Assembly (NCBI RefSeq): GCF_003330765.1
Contig: NZ_CP024903.1
Coordinates: 2,480,001 to 2,544,000, forward strand
Origin: Burkholderia pyrrocinia
GTDB lineage: Bacteria > Pseudomonadota > Gammaproteobacteria > Burkholderiales > Burkholderiaceae
DNA length: 64,000 nt
Direction of reading: 5' to 3'
The notes beneath the pieces were generated by a model. That model was not told the DNA's origin. It worked only from the letters and a program-made list of their open reading frames with translations, and searched no databases. Position 1 is the first letter of the stretch, and each line of letters begins with the position of its first letter. Shown here in pieces: positions 30,998 through 39,626 of the stretch. The position numbers and the translations under genes are program-made.

Positions 30998-31206
30998 CGC
31001 GCGTCTCCCGTGCGGCCGTCGCGGGCCGCGTCGCGCTCGTCGAGACAAAACAGGATCGCGAGGATCGCGGCCGTCGCCGCCATCCAGATCAGGTTCCAGA
31101 CGAGCAGGAACGGCAGCCCGAACAGCAGCGGACGTGCCTCGGCAAGGGAACCGCCTGCATACATCCCGACGAACGGCAACGCCGCCAGCAACAGTTTGAG
31201 TTTCAT
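30994..31206 (-). CDS. DUF3311 small membrane protein (symporter accessory)
   Basis: A 70-residue protein with two hydrophobic helices (LLLAALPFVGMYAGG and LLFGLPFLLVWNLIWMAATA). This is the typical DUF3311 subunit encoded directly before sodium:solute symporters. It has a strong GGAGGAGG ribosome site and is coupled to the symporter by a four-base overlap. It probably assists assembly or activity of the symporter. Confidence 0.85.
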   Translation of the reverse strand: MKLKLLLAALPFVGMYAGGSLAEARPLLFGLPFLLVWNLIWMAATAAILAILFCLDERDAARDGRTGDAR

Positions 31207-31223
31207 CAGTGCCTCCTCCGGAA

Positions 31224-31239
31224 GACGCGCGAACGCGTC
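31224..31239 (-). promoter_or_regulatory. Intercistronic tetraloop hairpin between porin and DUF3311
   Basis: On the minus strand, GACGCG-TTCG-CGCGTC forms a 6-base stem with a UUCG loop between the porin stop and the DUF3311 ribosome site. It could partly terminate or protect the porin message, giving more porin than symporter. Confidence 0.5.
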
Positions 31240-31245
31240 AGAACA

Positions 31246-32382
31246 TCAGAACTTCTGGCGGATGCCGACCACCACCGCCACTTGCGACGTCGACGACGAC
31301 GGGCTGTCGGTGCCGTCGATCCACGCGTGGCCGACAGCCGACGACGCCTTCTGGTAGAAGCCGTTCACGTACACGTCGGTGCGCTTGGACAGCAGGTACT
31401 GCATGCCGGCCGACACCTGCTGGTAGTGGCCGCTGTCGCCGCCACGCGCGACCTTCGTATACGTGTAGCCGGCCGCGGCCATCAGCGCGGGCGTGACCAT
31501 GTAGCGCAGGCTGCCTTCGTAGTTGTTGAAGCGCAGCGCACCGCCCGTCGCCTGCCCGAAGTTCGAGCCCGTATACAGCAGGCCGAGCGTCGCCTGCCCG
31601 ATCGCGTAGCTGCCGCCCGCGCCCCAGATCTGCTGGCGCACCGCGCTCGACATGCCGGCTCCGAACACCGATGCCGACGAAGGAAAGTAGTTATCCGAAG
31701 CGACCGCACCCGTCGCGCTGCTCGCCGGATGGTTCATCCGCGCATACGCGGCGCCCGCGTTGAGCGGCCCGTTCGCATACGTGACGCCCGCGCTCCAGCT
31801 GTTGTCGTTGGCGAAGCCCGTCGAGTTCGAGAACCCGTACACCAGGTTCGCCTGCAGGCCCGCGATCGTCGGCGACACGTACTTGACCGCGTTGTTGGTG
31901 CGGAACGTGTTGTTGATGTCGTCGTTATCGAACGGGTGCGTCGAGTACTGCGCGAGGAAGCTGCTCATCTGCAGCGAGCCGAGGATGTCCTGCGTCGAGT
32001 TGTACTGGCGGCCGAGCGTCACCGCGCCCCAGTTCGCGCCGCTCAGGCCGACCCATGCCGAACGCCCGAACATCCGGCCGCCCTGCCCGAGCGCGCCGTT
32101 CGCGACGTTGAAGCCGTTCTCGAGGCGGAAGTTCGCCTTCAGGCCGCCGCCGAGGTCCTCGGAGCCGATCAAGCCCCAGCGCGGGCCCGATTCGTTGCCG
32201 CCCGTGAACTGCCACAGCGCATGGCCCTTCGCGTTGTTCGTGTAGGTCACGCCCGCGTCGACAATCCCGTACAGCGTCACCGTCGACTGCGCGTGCGCGG
32301 CGCTCGCGAACAGCATGGCGATGGCAGCGCCCACGCTTGCGGCGCCCGTCTTCCCACCCTTCATTTGCACCATCTCCGTCAT
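31246..32382 (-). CDS. General porin (Burkholderia-type, Gram_neg_porin)
   Basis: A ~378-residue outer-membrane trimeric porin. The signal peptide ends at AHAQS. The mature start STVTLYGIVDAGVTYTNN and the GPRWGLIGSEDLGGGLKANF segment are hallmarks, with alternating beta strands and a terminal Phe (VVVGIRQKF). Several ATGs are possible; I use MTEMVQMKGG because GGAG precedes it by five bases. It heads the operon with the DUF3311/symporter/amidohydrolase genes and likely admits their substrate. Confidence 0.9.
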   Translation of the reverse strand: MTEMVQMKGGKTGAASVGAAIAMLFASAAHAQSTVTLYGIVDAGVTYTNNAKGHALWQFTGGNESGPRWGLIGSEDLGGGLKANFRLENGFNVANGALGQGGRMFGRSAWVGLSGANWGAVTLGRQYNSTQDILGSLQMSSFLAQYSTHPFDNDDINNTFRTNNAVKYVSPTIAGLQANLVYGFSNSTGFANDNSWSAGVTYANGPLNAGAAYARMNHPASSATGAVASDNYFPSSASVFGAGMSSAVRQQIWGAGGSYAIGQATLGLLYTGSNFGQATGGALRFNNYEGSLRYMVTPALMAAAGYTYTKVARGGDSGHYQQVSAGMQYLLSKRTDVYVNGFYQKASSAVGHAWIDGTDSPSSSTSQVAVVVGIRQKF

Positions 32383-32454
32383 CTCCTCTCCAAACCTGCT
32401 CATTGATGTTTTGTTGGATCTGCCTATCGCCTCGACGAGGTTGTATAGACAGTC

Positions 32455-32471
32455 GCTGGATGGTATCCAGC
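32455..32471. promoter_or_regulatory. Operator candidate upstream of the porin operon
   Basis: GCTGGAT-GGT-ATCCAGC is a perfect 17-base inverted repeat, 72 bases upstream of the porin start. It sits in a relatively AT-rich stretch next to TTGTATAGAC. It is a plausible site for the IclR protein encoded just upstream. Confidence 0.5.
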
Positions 32472-32583
32472 CGCAAACGCATCAAGAAATGAAATGTTCA
32501 ACTGGGCGGCAGTTGGAAATCGAATGTCAGGAGAACGGAGAGGAAATGAACGGGGCCGATGCGCCGCCACAAGCGAAACGAAA

Positions 32584-32607
32584 GCCCGCAGGCCGGCTGC
32601 ACGGGGC
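32584..32607 (-). terminator. Terminator of the IclR gene
   Basis: On the minus strand, GCCC-CGT-GCAG-CCGGC-CTGC-GGGC folds into a bulged stem followed by TTTCGTTTCG. It lies 64 bases after the iclR stop codon and would separate it from the porin operon. Confidence 0.5.
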
Positions 32608-32671
32608 GCGTTTTGATCAGACGTGAATGGCTCGCGTAAGCAAGCTGACGAATCGGCGACGCGCGACGCGG

Positions 32672-33559
32672 CTATACGGTTTTCCCTGATAGCCCGTGCA
32701 TCGGCCGCCGCAGCGCGGCGTCGAACGGATTGGTGCGTGGCCCGATCGCGTCGGCCTGGCGCCGCAGCAGCTCGACGACCATCGGCATCCGGTCGTCGCC
32801 GAGGCGCGACGCGAGCGTGCCGACGCTCAGCGCGCCGACCGGATAACCGGTGCGATCGAGGATCGGCACCGCGACGCCGGCCATCCCGTCGAGCACGCCG
32901 CTGTTGCGGCCCGCGTAGCCGAGCTGGCGCACGCGTTCGATCTCGGTGCGCAGGTACACCTCGTCGAGCACGCCGTAGCCGCGAATGCGCGGCACGTTGA
33001 AGCGGATCACTTCCTCGCGTTCGGCTTCGGGCAGGAACGCGAGGATCGCGAGGCTGCCCTGCCCGACGCCGAGCGCGATGCGCCCGCCGATGTCGCCGGT
33101 AAACGAGCGGATCGGGAACGGCCCTTCGCACAGGTCGAGACACACGGCGTCGAAGCCGCTCTTCACAAGCAGGAAGATGGTCTCACCGAGACTCGCGCAC
33201 AGCCGCAGCAGCGCGGGGCGGCACAGCGTGCGCATGCTGCTAGGGTTGCCGGCCAGCGCGGCGAGCGCGAAGAAGTCGACGCTCAGCCGGTACAGCTTCG
33301 ACTGCTCGTCCTGCTCGACCATCCCTTCGGCGATCAGCGATTGCAGGATCCGGTGCGCGGTGCCCTGCGTGAGGCCGACGGCCTTCGCGAGATGCGTGAC
33401 GCGCACGCCGTCCTGCTGCATGCCGGCCAGCGCGCGCAGGATCGCGAACGCGCGCTGCAGCATGCCGGCGCCCGGCGCGCCGGCCTGATCGACGGCGTCC
33501 TCGTCCGGGCGCGGCGCGTGTGCGGCCGGCGACATTCCGGGCGATTGGGGTTCCTGCAT
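32672..33559 (-). CDS. IclR-family transcriptional regulator
   Basis: A 295-residue regulator. The winged HTH (~35-95) has LQRAFAILRALAGM and VTHLAKAVGLTQGTAHRILQ. The effector domain (~110-280) ends with the usual GVAVPILDRTGYPVGALSVG. The ATG is preceded by GAGGAG. It sits between the minus-strand porin/symporter/amidohydrolase operon and the divergent ABC-importer/dehydrogenase operon, so it may control one or both. The effector is presumably the transported compound. Confidence 0.85.
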   Translation of the reverse strand: MQEPQSPGMSPAAHAPRPDEDAVDQAGAPGAGMLQRAFAILRALAGMQQDGVRVTHLAKAVGLTQGTAHRILQSLIAEGMVEQDEQSKLYRLSVDFFALAALAGNPSSMRTLCRPALLRLCASLGETIFLLVKSGFDAVCLDLCEGPFPIRSFTGDIGGRIALGVGQGSLAILAFLPEAEREEVIRFNVPRIRGYGVLDEVYLRTEIERVRQLGYAGRNSGVLDGMAGVAVPILDRTGYPVGALSVGTLASRLGDDRMPMVVELLRRQADAIGPRTNPFDAALRRPMHGLSGKTV

Positions 33560-33585
33560 GCTGGCGCTCCTCGACGATTTCATTG

Positions 33586-33745
33586 AACGGAATACGGTAG
33601 CCGCCATTGTCGGCCCGCCGAAACGCCGCGGGCATCCGGGTGTGCACGGGATTGACGTGTGCGTTTCGCGGTCCGGTCGCCCTTCATCCATCGGAACGAT
33701 TTGCACGCAATTCGTCGATCTGTTCCACTCAACGGAATTTTTCCG
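33586..33745. promoter_or_regulatory. Repeated AACGGAAT boxes, one within a dyad (IclR site candidates)
   Basis: AACGGAAT occurs at 33586-33593 and again at 33731-33738. The second copy lies in the dyad CGGAA-TTT-TTCCG (33733-33745). One copy flanks the iclR start and the other lies about 30 bases upstream of the -35 of the ABC operon, a fitting layout for a regulator acting on both. Confidence 0.45.
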
Positions 33746-33774
33746 AAATTCATCCCGATCAGCAGAATTCGAAA

Positions 33775-33804
33775 TTGACGCGCCGAAATATGGCTGGCTA
33801 GAGT
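33775..33804 (+). promoter_or_regulatory. Sigma-70 promoter of the ABC-importer/dehydrogenase operon
   Basis: TTGACG (5 of 6), an 18-base spacer and TAGAGT (4 of 6), 49 bases before the ATG of the ATPase gene. The dyad at 33733-33745 lies upstream of the -35, as expected for an activator site. Confidence 0.55.
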
Positions 33805-33853
33805 CCGCGTCAATGGCGCACCGGCTACGCGGTGTGCGAACCCGGAGTGCCTC

Positions 33854-34936
33854 ATGTCGTTTCTCACGCTTACGGATCTGACGAAAACCTTCGGCGAGCT
33901 CACCGCCGTCGCCGACGTCAACCTGTCGGTCGAACAAGGCGAGTTCGTGTCGCTGCTCGGGCCGTCGGGTTGCGGCAAGACCACGACGCTGCAGATGATC
34001 GCCGGCTTCGTCGACGTCACGCGCGGCCGCATCGCGCTCGACGGACAGGACATCACGCACCTGAAGCCGAACCGCCGCGGGCTCGGCATCGTGTTCCAGA
34101 GCTATGCGCTGTTTCCGCACATGAGCGTCGCGGAGAACGTCGGCTTCGGCCTCGACATGCGCGGCGTCGACAAGGCCGAACGCGCCGAGCGCATCCGCGC
34201 GGCACTCGCGCTGGTGCGCCTCGATTCGCTCGCGCACCGCTTTCCGCGCGAGCTGTCGGGCGGCCAGCGACAGCGCGTCGCGATCGCGCGCGCGGTCGTG
34301 ATCGAGCCGCCGGTGCTGCTGCTCGACGAACCGATGTCGAACCTCGACGCGAAGCTGCGCGAGGACATGCAGTTCGAACTGCGCGCGATCCAGCGCAAGA
34401 TCGGCACGACGACGATCATGGTCACGCACGATCAATCGGAAGCGCTGTCGATCAGCGACCGCGTGGTCGTGATGGAAGCCGGCCGCATCACGCAGACCGA
34501 CACGCCGTACCGCGCGTACGAGCGCCCGGAAACCCGGTTCGTGTCGCAGTTCATCGGCAAGGCGAACCTGCTGCCCGGCACGATCGTCGCGCACGACGGC
34601 GACGCGATCCGCATCGACCTCGGGCACGATCTCGCCGAAACGGGACGCACTGCCCACCTGCCGCCGCGCGAGCGCGACGTGCGCGTCGGCGATGCCGTGT
34701 CGGTCTGCATCCGTCCCGAGAAGCTGCGGCTGTGCGCACCCGATGCGGGCCGCTTCGCCGCGACCGTCACGAGCCGCTTCTTCCTCGGCAGCCAGTGGCT
34801 GTACCGCGTCGACAGCGCGCTCGGCGAAGTGCTGGTGTGCTGCCAGAACGAAGGCGCGGAGCCCCTCGCCGAAGGCGCGCCGGTCGGCATCGACTGGCAC
34901 AGCGACGCGGTGCGCGTGATGCGCCGGGAGGCCTGA
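33854..34936 (+). CDS. Polyamine/opine-type ABC transporter ATP-binding protein
   Basis: A 360-residue ATPase of the PotA/FbpC class. It has Walker A GPSGCGKT (~36-43), [14 protein letters not shown], Walker B VLLLDEPMSNLD, the switch His in TMVTHDQSEA and a C-terminal TOBE domain (~280-350). It energises the two permeases whose genes follow without a gap (TGAATG, then ATGA). First gene of a seven-gene operon. Confidence 0.9.
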   Translation: MSFLTLTDLTKTFGELTAVADVNLSVEQGEFVSLLGPSGCGKTTTLQMIAGFVDVTRGRIALDGQDITHLKPNRRGLGIVFQSYALFPHMSVAENVGFGLDMRGVDKAERAERIRAALALVRLDSLAHRFPRELSGGQRQRVAIARAVVIEPPVLLLDEPMSNLDAKLREDMQFELRAIQRKIGTTTIMVTHDQSEALSISDRVVVMEAGRITQTDTPYRAYERPETRFVSQFIGKANLLPGTIVAHDGDAIRIDLGHDLAETGRTAHLPPRERDVRVGDAVSVCIRPEKLRLCAPDAGRFAATVTSRFFLGSQWLYRVDSALGEVLVCCQNEGAEPLAEGAPVGIDWHSDAVRVMRREA

Positions 34937-35914
34937 ATGCGACAGCCTTCCCGCCCGCTGCCCACCGACGGCACGACGGCCGGCCTCGCGCGGCCGGCCG
35001 CGCCCGACGCCATGCCGGCACGCGCCGCCACCGGACCCGTGCGACGCGCGACGTGGCGCGCGCATGCGCCGCTGTGGCTGATGTGCGCGCCCGCGTTCGC
35101 GCTGTTCGCCGCGCTCGTGCTCGTGCCGCTCGCGATGACGTTCGCGCTGACGTTCTACCGCTTCGACCCGGCCACGGGGCCGATCGCCGCGCTCCAGTTC
35201 GGCAACTACACGGAAGTGCTCGGCTCGTCGTACTTCCACACGATCTTCGCGCGCACGTTCGGGATCGCCGCGCTGACGACCGCGATCTGCGTCGCGATCG
35301 GCACGCCGGAAGCGTACGTGCTGTCGAAAATGCGCGACCCGTGGCGCTCGCTGTTCCTGCTTGCGATCCTCGCGCCGCTGCTCGTGTCGGTCGTCGTGCG
35401 CGCGTTCGGCTGGAGCATGCTGCTGAACACGAGCGGGCTCGTGAACCAGGCATTCGGGCTCGTCGGCCTCGGGCCCTACAAGCTCGAATACACGACCTTC
35501 GCGATCGTGATCGCGCTGGTGCACGTGATGCTGCCGTTCATGGTGATCCCCGTATGGACCGCGCTGCAACGGCTCGATCCGCAGACCGAGCACGCGGCAC
35601 TGTCGCTCGGCGCATCGCCGTTCACGACGCTGCGCCGCATCGTGGTGCCGCAGCTCATGCCGGGCGTGCTGTCGGGCAGCCTGATGGTGTTCGGGCTGTC
35701 GGCGAGCGCGTTCGCGATTCCCGGCCTGCTCGGCGGACGCCGGCTGAAGGTCGCGGCCACGGCCGTGTACGACGAATTCCTCGGCTCGCTGAACTGGCCG
35801 CTCGGCGCGACGATCGCGGTGCTGCTGCTGGTCGCGAACCTCGTCGTGATGCTCACCTACTACCGCGTGCTCGAACGCCGCTACGCGCGCAGCCTCGGAG
35901 GCGCATCCCGATGA
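34937..35914 (+). CDS. ABC transporter permease 1 (PotB-like)
   Basis: A 325-residue inner-membrane permease with an extended polar N-terminus (~45 residues) and six helices. The coupling EAA-like loop (EHAALSLGASPFTTLRRIVVP) and VVRAFGWSMLLNTSGLVN fit the spermidine/putrescine-type family. It starts directly after the ATPase stop and overlaps the next gene by four bases. Confidence 0.85.
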   Translation: MRQPSRPLPTDGTTAGLARPAAPDAMPARAATGPVRRATWRAHAPLWLMCAPAFALFAALVLVPLAMTFALTFYRFDPATGPIAALQFGNYTEVLGSSYFHTIFARTFGIAALTTAICVAIGTPEAYVLSKMRDPWRSLFLLAILAPLLVSVVVRAFGWSMLLNTSGLVNQAFGLVGLGPYKLEYTTFAIVIALVHVMLPFMVIPVWTALQRLDPQTEHAALSLGASPFTTLRRIVVPQLMPGVLSGSLMVFGLSASAFAIPGLLGGRRLKVAATAVYDEFLGSLNWPLGATIAVLLLVANLVVMLTYYRVLERRYARSLGGASR

Positions 35915-36705
35915 GAAAGAACGGCCCCTTCGCCCTCGCATTCCATACGCTCGTGATCCTGTTCGTGCTCGCGCCGCTCGCGATCGTCGTGCTCGTCGCG
36001 TTCACGCCCGACGAAACGCTGACGCTGCCGACGCACGGGCTGTCGCTGCGCTGGTTCCGCGCGATCCTCGACTATCCCGACTTCGTCACCGCGTTCTTCA
36101 ACAGCGTGAAGCTCGCGTTCGCATCGGCCACGCTGTCGCTCGCGATCGCATTGCCGGCCGGCCTCGCCATCGGCCGCGCGGCGTTTCCCGGCCGCGCGTT
36201 CCTGAACGGCCTGCTGCTGTCGCCGCTCGTGATCCCCGGCCTCGTGCTCGGCATCGCGCTGCTGCGCTTCTTTGCGCTGATCGGCGCGACCGGCTCGTTC
36301 GCGTGGCTCGTGCTCGCGCACATGATCGTCATCACGCCGTTCGTGATGCGGCTCGTGCTCGCGTCCGTCGCGGGCCTCGACCGCAGCATCGAGCAGGCCG
36401 CGTGCTCGCTCGGCGCGGACCCGTGGACGACGTTCCGCCGCATCACGCTGCCGATGATCGTGCCCGGCATCACGGGCGGCTGGCTGCTCGCGTTCATCAA
36501 CAGTTTCGATGAACTGACGATGTCGATCTTCGTCACGTCGCCGCAAACGGTCACGCTGCCCGTGCGCATGTACATGTACGCGACCGAATCGATCGACCCG
36601 ATGATGGCGTCGGTGTCGGCGCTCGTCATCTTCATCACCGCCGGCGCGATGCTGCTGCTCGATCGCGTGTACGGCCTGAACCGCATCCTGATCGGCCAAC
36701 ACTGA
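35911..36705 (+). CDS. ABC transporter permease 2 (PotC-like)
   Basis: A 264-residue permease with six helices. The EAA loop is EQAACSLGADPWTTFRRITL, and SFDELTMSIFVTSPQTVTLP is typical for PotC-like subunits. It forms the heterodimeric channel with permease 1. Its stop codon overlaps the start of the iron-sulfur protein gene by one base, so import and oxidation subunits are co-translated. Confidence 0.88.
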   Translation: MRKNGPFALAFHTLVILFVLAPLAIVVLVAFTPDETLTLPTHGLSLRWFRAILDYPDFVTAFFNSVKLAFASATLSLAIALPAGLAIGRAAFPGRAFLNGLLLSPLVIPGLVLGIALLRFFALIGATGSFAWLVLAHMIVITPFVMRLVLASVAGLDRSIEQAACSLGADPWTTFRRITLPMIVPGITGGWLLAFINSFDELTMSIFVTSPQTVTLPVRMYMYATESIDPMMASVSALVIFITAGAMLLLDRVYGLNRILIGQH

Positions 36706-37052
36706 TGACGACTCCCGTTTCCCGTTCCACCGGTACGGCAGCCGACGGCGCGCAGTTCGTGCGCGTCGCCGAGCGCGAGCGCGCCGCCATCGCGTTCACG
36801 CTCGACGGCCACCCCGCGCAGGCGCTCGCCGGCGACACCGTCCTCACCGCGATCCTCGTCGCGCAGCGCCGCGTGCGCACGAGCGAATTCAGCGGCCAGC
36901 CGCGCGCGGGTTTCTGCCTGATCGGCGCGTGCCAGGATTGCTGGGTGCGCACCGAGGCCGGCGCGCGCATGCGTGCGTGCTCGACGCCGATCGCCGAAGG
37001 CATGCGGATCGTGACCGGCGCGCAGCCCACACCGGACGGAGGCGCGCAATGA
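36705..37052 (+). CDS. Small (2Fe-2S) subunit of an amine/imino-acid dehydrogenase
   Basis: A 115-residue ferredoxin-like protein with C-x4-C-x2-C (CLIGACQDC, ~67-75) and a fourth Cys in MRACSTPI. It resembles HcnA, LhpF and the iron-sulfur subunits of opine and hydroxyproline dehydrogenases. It should pass electrons between the flavin subunits encoded next. Overlaps with both neighbours indicate equimolar production. Confidence 0.85.
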   Translation: MTTPVSRSTGTAADGAQFVRVAERERAAIAFTLDGHPAQALAGDTVLTAILVAQRRVRTSEFSGQPRAGFCLIGACQDCWVRTEAGARMRACSTPIAEGMRIVTGAQPTPDGGAQ

Positions 37053-38482
37053 ACGACGCACTGCAACCGGTGATCGTCGGCGCGGGGCCGGCCGGCGTGC
37101 GCGCGGCCGAGGCGCTGGTCGACGCGGGGCTGCGCCCCGTCGTGATCGACGAGAACGCGCGCTGGGGCGGGCAGATTTACCGGCAACCGCCCGCCGACGG
37201 CGCTTTCGCGCGCGGCAAGCGTGCGCTGTACGGCTTCGAGACCGCGAAAGCCGACGCCGTGCACCGGACGATGGCCGCGCTGCTGCCGCACGTCGACTAC
37301 CGGCCGGGCACGCTCGCGTGGGCGTGCGGCGCGGGCCGCATCGATACGCTGCAGGACGGCCACGAAGTGACCGTGCCGTACTCGCACCTGATCGTCGCGA
37401 GCGGCGCGACCGATCGCATGCTGCCCGTGCCGGGCTGGACGCTCGCGGGCGTTTATACGCTCGGCGGCGCGCAGGTCGCATTGAAGGCGCAGGGCTGCGC
37501 GATCGGCCGGCGCATCGTGTTCGCGGGCACGGGGCCGCTGCTTTACCTCGTCGCGTACCAATATGCGAAGGCCGGTGCACAGGTCGCGGCCGTGCTCGAT
37601 ACGAGCCCGCTGCGCCGCCAGGCCGCCGCCGCGCCCGCGCTGCTGCGCATGCCGTCGACCTTCGCGAAGGGGCTCTACTACATCGGCTGGCTGCGCGCGC
37701 GTGGCGTCGCAATCGAGACGGGTGTCTCGCTCGAACGCGTGCTCGGCGAACAGCATGTGACGGGGCTTGCGTGGCGTGCCGCTGGCGACGATACGCAGCC
37801 GCGCCGGCTCGACTGCGATGCGCTCGGCCTCGGCTTCGGCCTGCGTTCGGAAACGCAGCTCGCCGATCTCGCCGGCTGCCGGTTCGGTTTCGATCCGGTC
37901 AATCGCGCGTGGCTGCCCGAGCGCGACGCGGCCGGCCGCACGTCGGTGCGCGGTATTTACGTCGCGGGCGACGGCGCGGGCATCGCGGGCGCCGACGCGG
38001 CCGAGGCATCGGGCCGGCGCGCGGCGCTCGCGTTGCTCGACGATGCCGGCATCGCGTCGCCATCGCCGCCCGGCAAACCCGATGCGGCGCGGCTCGATCG
38101 CACGCTCGCGCGCATCGGCGCGTTCCGCGCGGGCCTCGAAGCGGCGTTCGCGCCGCCGGCCGGGCTGGCCGCGCGCTGCCCCGACGACACGATCGTGTGC
38201 CGCTGCGAGGAGATCGACGCGGGCACGCTGCGGCGCTGCATCCGCGGCGGCGCAGCGACCGAACTCAACCGGCTGAAGGCGCTCACGCGCGTCGGGATGG
38301 GCCGCTGCCAGGGCCGCATGTGCGGCGACGCGGCCGCGCTCGTGCTGGCCGCCGAAACCGGCCGCCCGCTCGCCGACGTCGGGCGGTTGCGCGCGCAACC
38401 GCCCGTGAAGCCGTTCCCGATCTCCGCCGCGCTCGGCGGCGACGACGTCGCGGCGATTCCCGACGAGGCGCGCGATGAGTGA
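37049..38482 (+). CDS. NAD(P)/FAD-dependent subunit with BFD-like iron-sulfur domain
   Basis: A 477-residue flavoprotein. FAD binding is at GAGPAGVRAAEAL (~11-23) and a second dinucleotide fold at GTGPLLYLVAYQYAKAG. The C-terminal bacterioferritin-associated-ferredoxin-like domain has CRCEEID and CQGRMCG cysteines (~382-430). This layout is that of HcnB, LhpE and OoxA-type alpha subunits, which accept electrons from the amine-oxidising subunit. It overlaps both flanking genes. Confidence 0.85.
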   Translation: MNDALQPVIVGAGPAGVRAAEALVDAGLRPVVIDENARWGGQIYRQPPADGAFARGKRALYGFETAKADAVHRTMAALLPHVDYRPGTLAWACGAGRIDTLQDGHEVTVPYSHLIVASGATDRMLPVPGWTLAGVYTLGGAQVALKAQGCAIGRRIVFAGTGPLLYLVAYQYAKAGAQVAAVLDTSPLRRQAAAAPALLRMPSTFAKGLYYIGWLRARGVAIETGVSLERVLGEQHVTGLAWRAAGDDTQPRRLDCDALGLGFGLRSETQLADLAGCRFGFDPVNRAWLPERDAAGRTSVRGIYVAGDGAGIAGADAAEASGRRAALALLDDAGIASPSPPGKPDAARLDRTLARIGAFRAGLEAAFAPPAGLAARCPDDTIVCRCEEIDAGTLRRCIRGGAATELNRLKALTRVGMGRCQGRMCGDAAALVLAAETGRPLADVGRLRAQPPVKPFPISAALGGDDVAAIPDEARDE

Positions 38483-39626
38483 GATCCGGCATTACGACGT
38501 CGCGATCGTCGGCGGCGGCCTCGTCGGCGCGTCGGCTGCGCTCGCGCTGACGCAACGCAGGCTGCGCGTCGGGCTGTTCGAGCGGCGCGACTGCGGCGCG
38601 CAGGCAAGCGGCGTGAACTACGGCGGCGTGCGCTGTCAGGGCCGCCCCGCCGAGCAATTGCCGCTCGCGCTGCGCGCGCGGCGCATCTGGGACAACCTGC
38701 CCGGGCTGATCGGCATCGACGGCGAATTCGTCGTGTCGGGCCACTTGCGGCTCGCGCGCAGCGACGCCGATCTCGACGCACTCGACGCGTACGCGACGCT
38801 CGCCGCCGAACACGGCTTGCCGCTGCAGGTGATGCGCGGCGATGCGTTCCGCCGCCGCTATCCGTGGCTCGGCCGCGCGGCGCTCGGCGGCTCGCTGTGC
38901 GAAACCGACGGCCATGCGAACCCGCGCCTCGTGTCGCCCGCGTTCGCACGCGCGGCCCGCGCGGCGGGCGCGGACGTGTTCGAGCACACGCCTGTCGACG
39001 ACGTCCGGTACGACGGCACGCGTTTCCACGTCAAGGCGGGCGGCCGCGCGAGCACCGCGACATGGCTGATCAATTCGGCCGGCGCGTGGGCGAACACGAT
39101 CGCCGGACGTTTCGGCGAAGCCGTGCCGATGGAGCCGATCTACCCGAACATGTGGGTCACCGAACCGCTGCCGCCGGTCATCGCGCACAACCTCGGCGTG
39201 TACGGCGGCGGCGTGTACGCGCGGCAGGTCGCGCGCGGCAACTGCGTGATCGGCGGCGGGCGCGGCCGCGGCGACGGCGAGTTCGGCCAGCCGTCGGTCG
39301 ATACGACGCGCGCGGTGATGCGCGACGCGTGCGCGCTGCTGCCCGCGCTGCGCGACGCGCTGCTGATCCGCACGTGGAGCGGCGTCGAAGGCTGCACGCC
39401 CGACCACAACCCGATCATCGGCCAGAGCCGCACGACACCGCACCTGCTGCATGCATTCGGTTTTTCCGGTGGCGGCTTCCTGCTCGCGCCGGGCGTCGGT
39501 GACGTGCTCGCCGATCTCGTCACGACCGGCGAAACCGCCACGCCACTCGATGCATTCTCGATCGGCCGCTTCGCACCGCAGTCTGAGCCGACCGTCCCAC
39601 TTCCCCACGAGGAGACCCAAAGATGA
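38475..39626 (+). CDS. FAD-dependent amine/D-amino acid oxidase-like subunit
   Basis: A 383-residue DAO-family flavoenzyme with an N-terminal VAIVGGGLVGASAALAL, the substrate-side GVNYGGVRCQGRP and a C-terminal GFSGGGFLLAPGVGD. It probably oxidises the C-N bond of a secondary amine, opine or imino acid. It is the catalytic beta subunit of the three-part dehydrogenase (HcnC/LhpB/OoxB analogue). The gene overlaps the previous one by eight bases and the next by four. Confidence 0.87.
   Translation: MSEIRHYDVAIVGGGLVGASAALALTQRRLRVGLFERRDCGAQASGVNYGGVRCQGRPAEQLPLALRARRIWDNLPGLIGIDGEFVVSGHLRLARSDADLDALDAYATLAAEHGLPLQVMRGDAFRRRYPWLGRAALGGSLCETDGHANPRLVSPAFARAARAAGADVFEHTPVDDVRYDGTRFHVKAGGRASTATWLINSAGAWANTIAGRFGEAVPMEPIYPNMWVTEPLPPVIAHNLGVYGGGVYARQVARGNCVIGGGRGRGDGEFGQPSVDTTRAVMRDACALLPALRDALLIRTWSGVEGCTPDHNPIIGQSRTTPHLLHAFGFSGGGFLLAPGVGDVLADLVTTGETATPLDAFSIGRFAPQSEPTVPLPHEETQR

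Noticed and set aside
33832..36705. 957-residue frame spanning the ATPase and both permease genes
   Set aside because: Mostly a +1-shifted shadow; only its last part coincides with the real permease 2 frame starting at 35911.
36705..39626. Hydrogen cyanide synthase (hcnABC)
   Set aside because: Subunit families match, but the genes are embedded between importer genes, which points to uptake and oxidation of an external amine instead.
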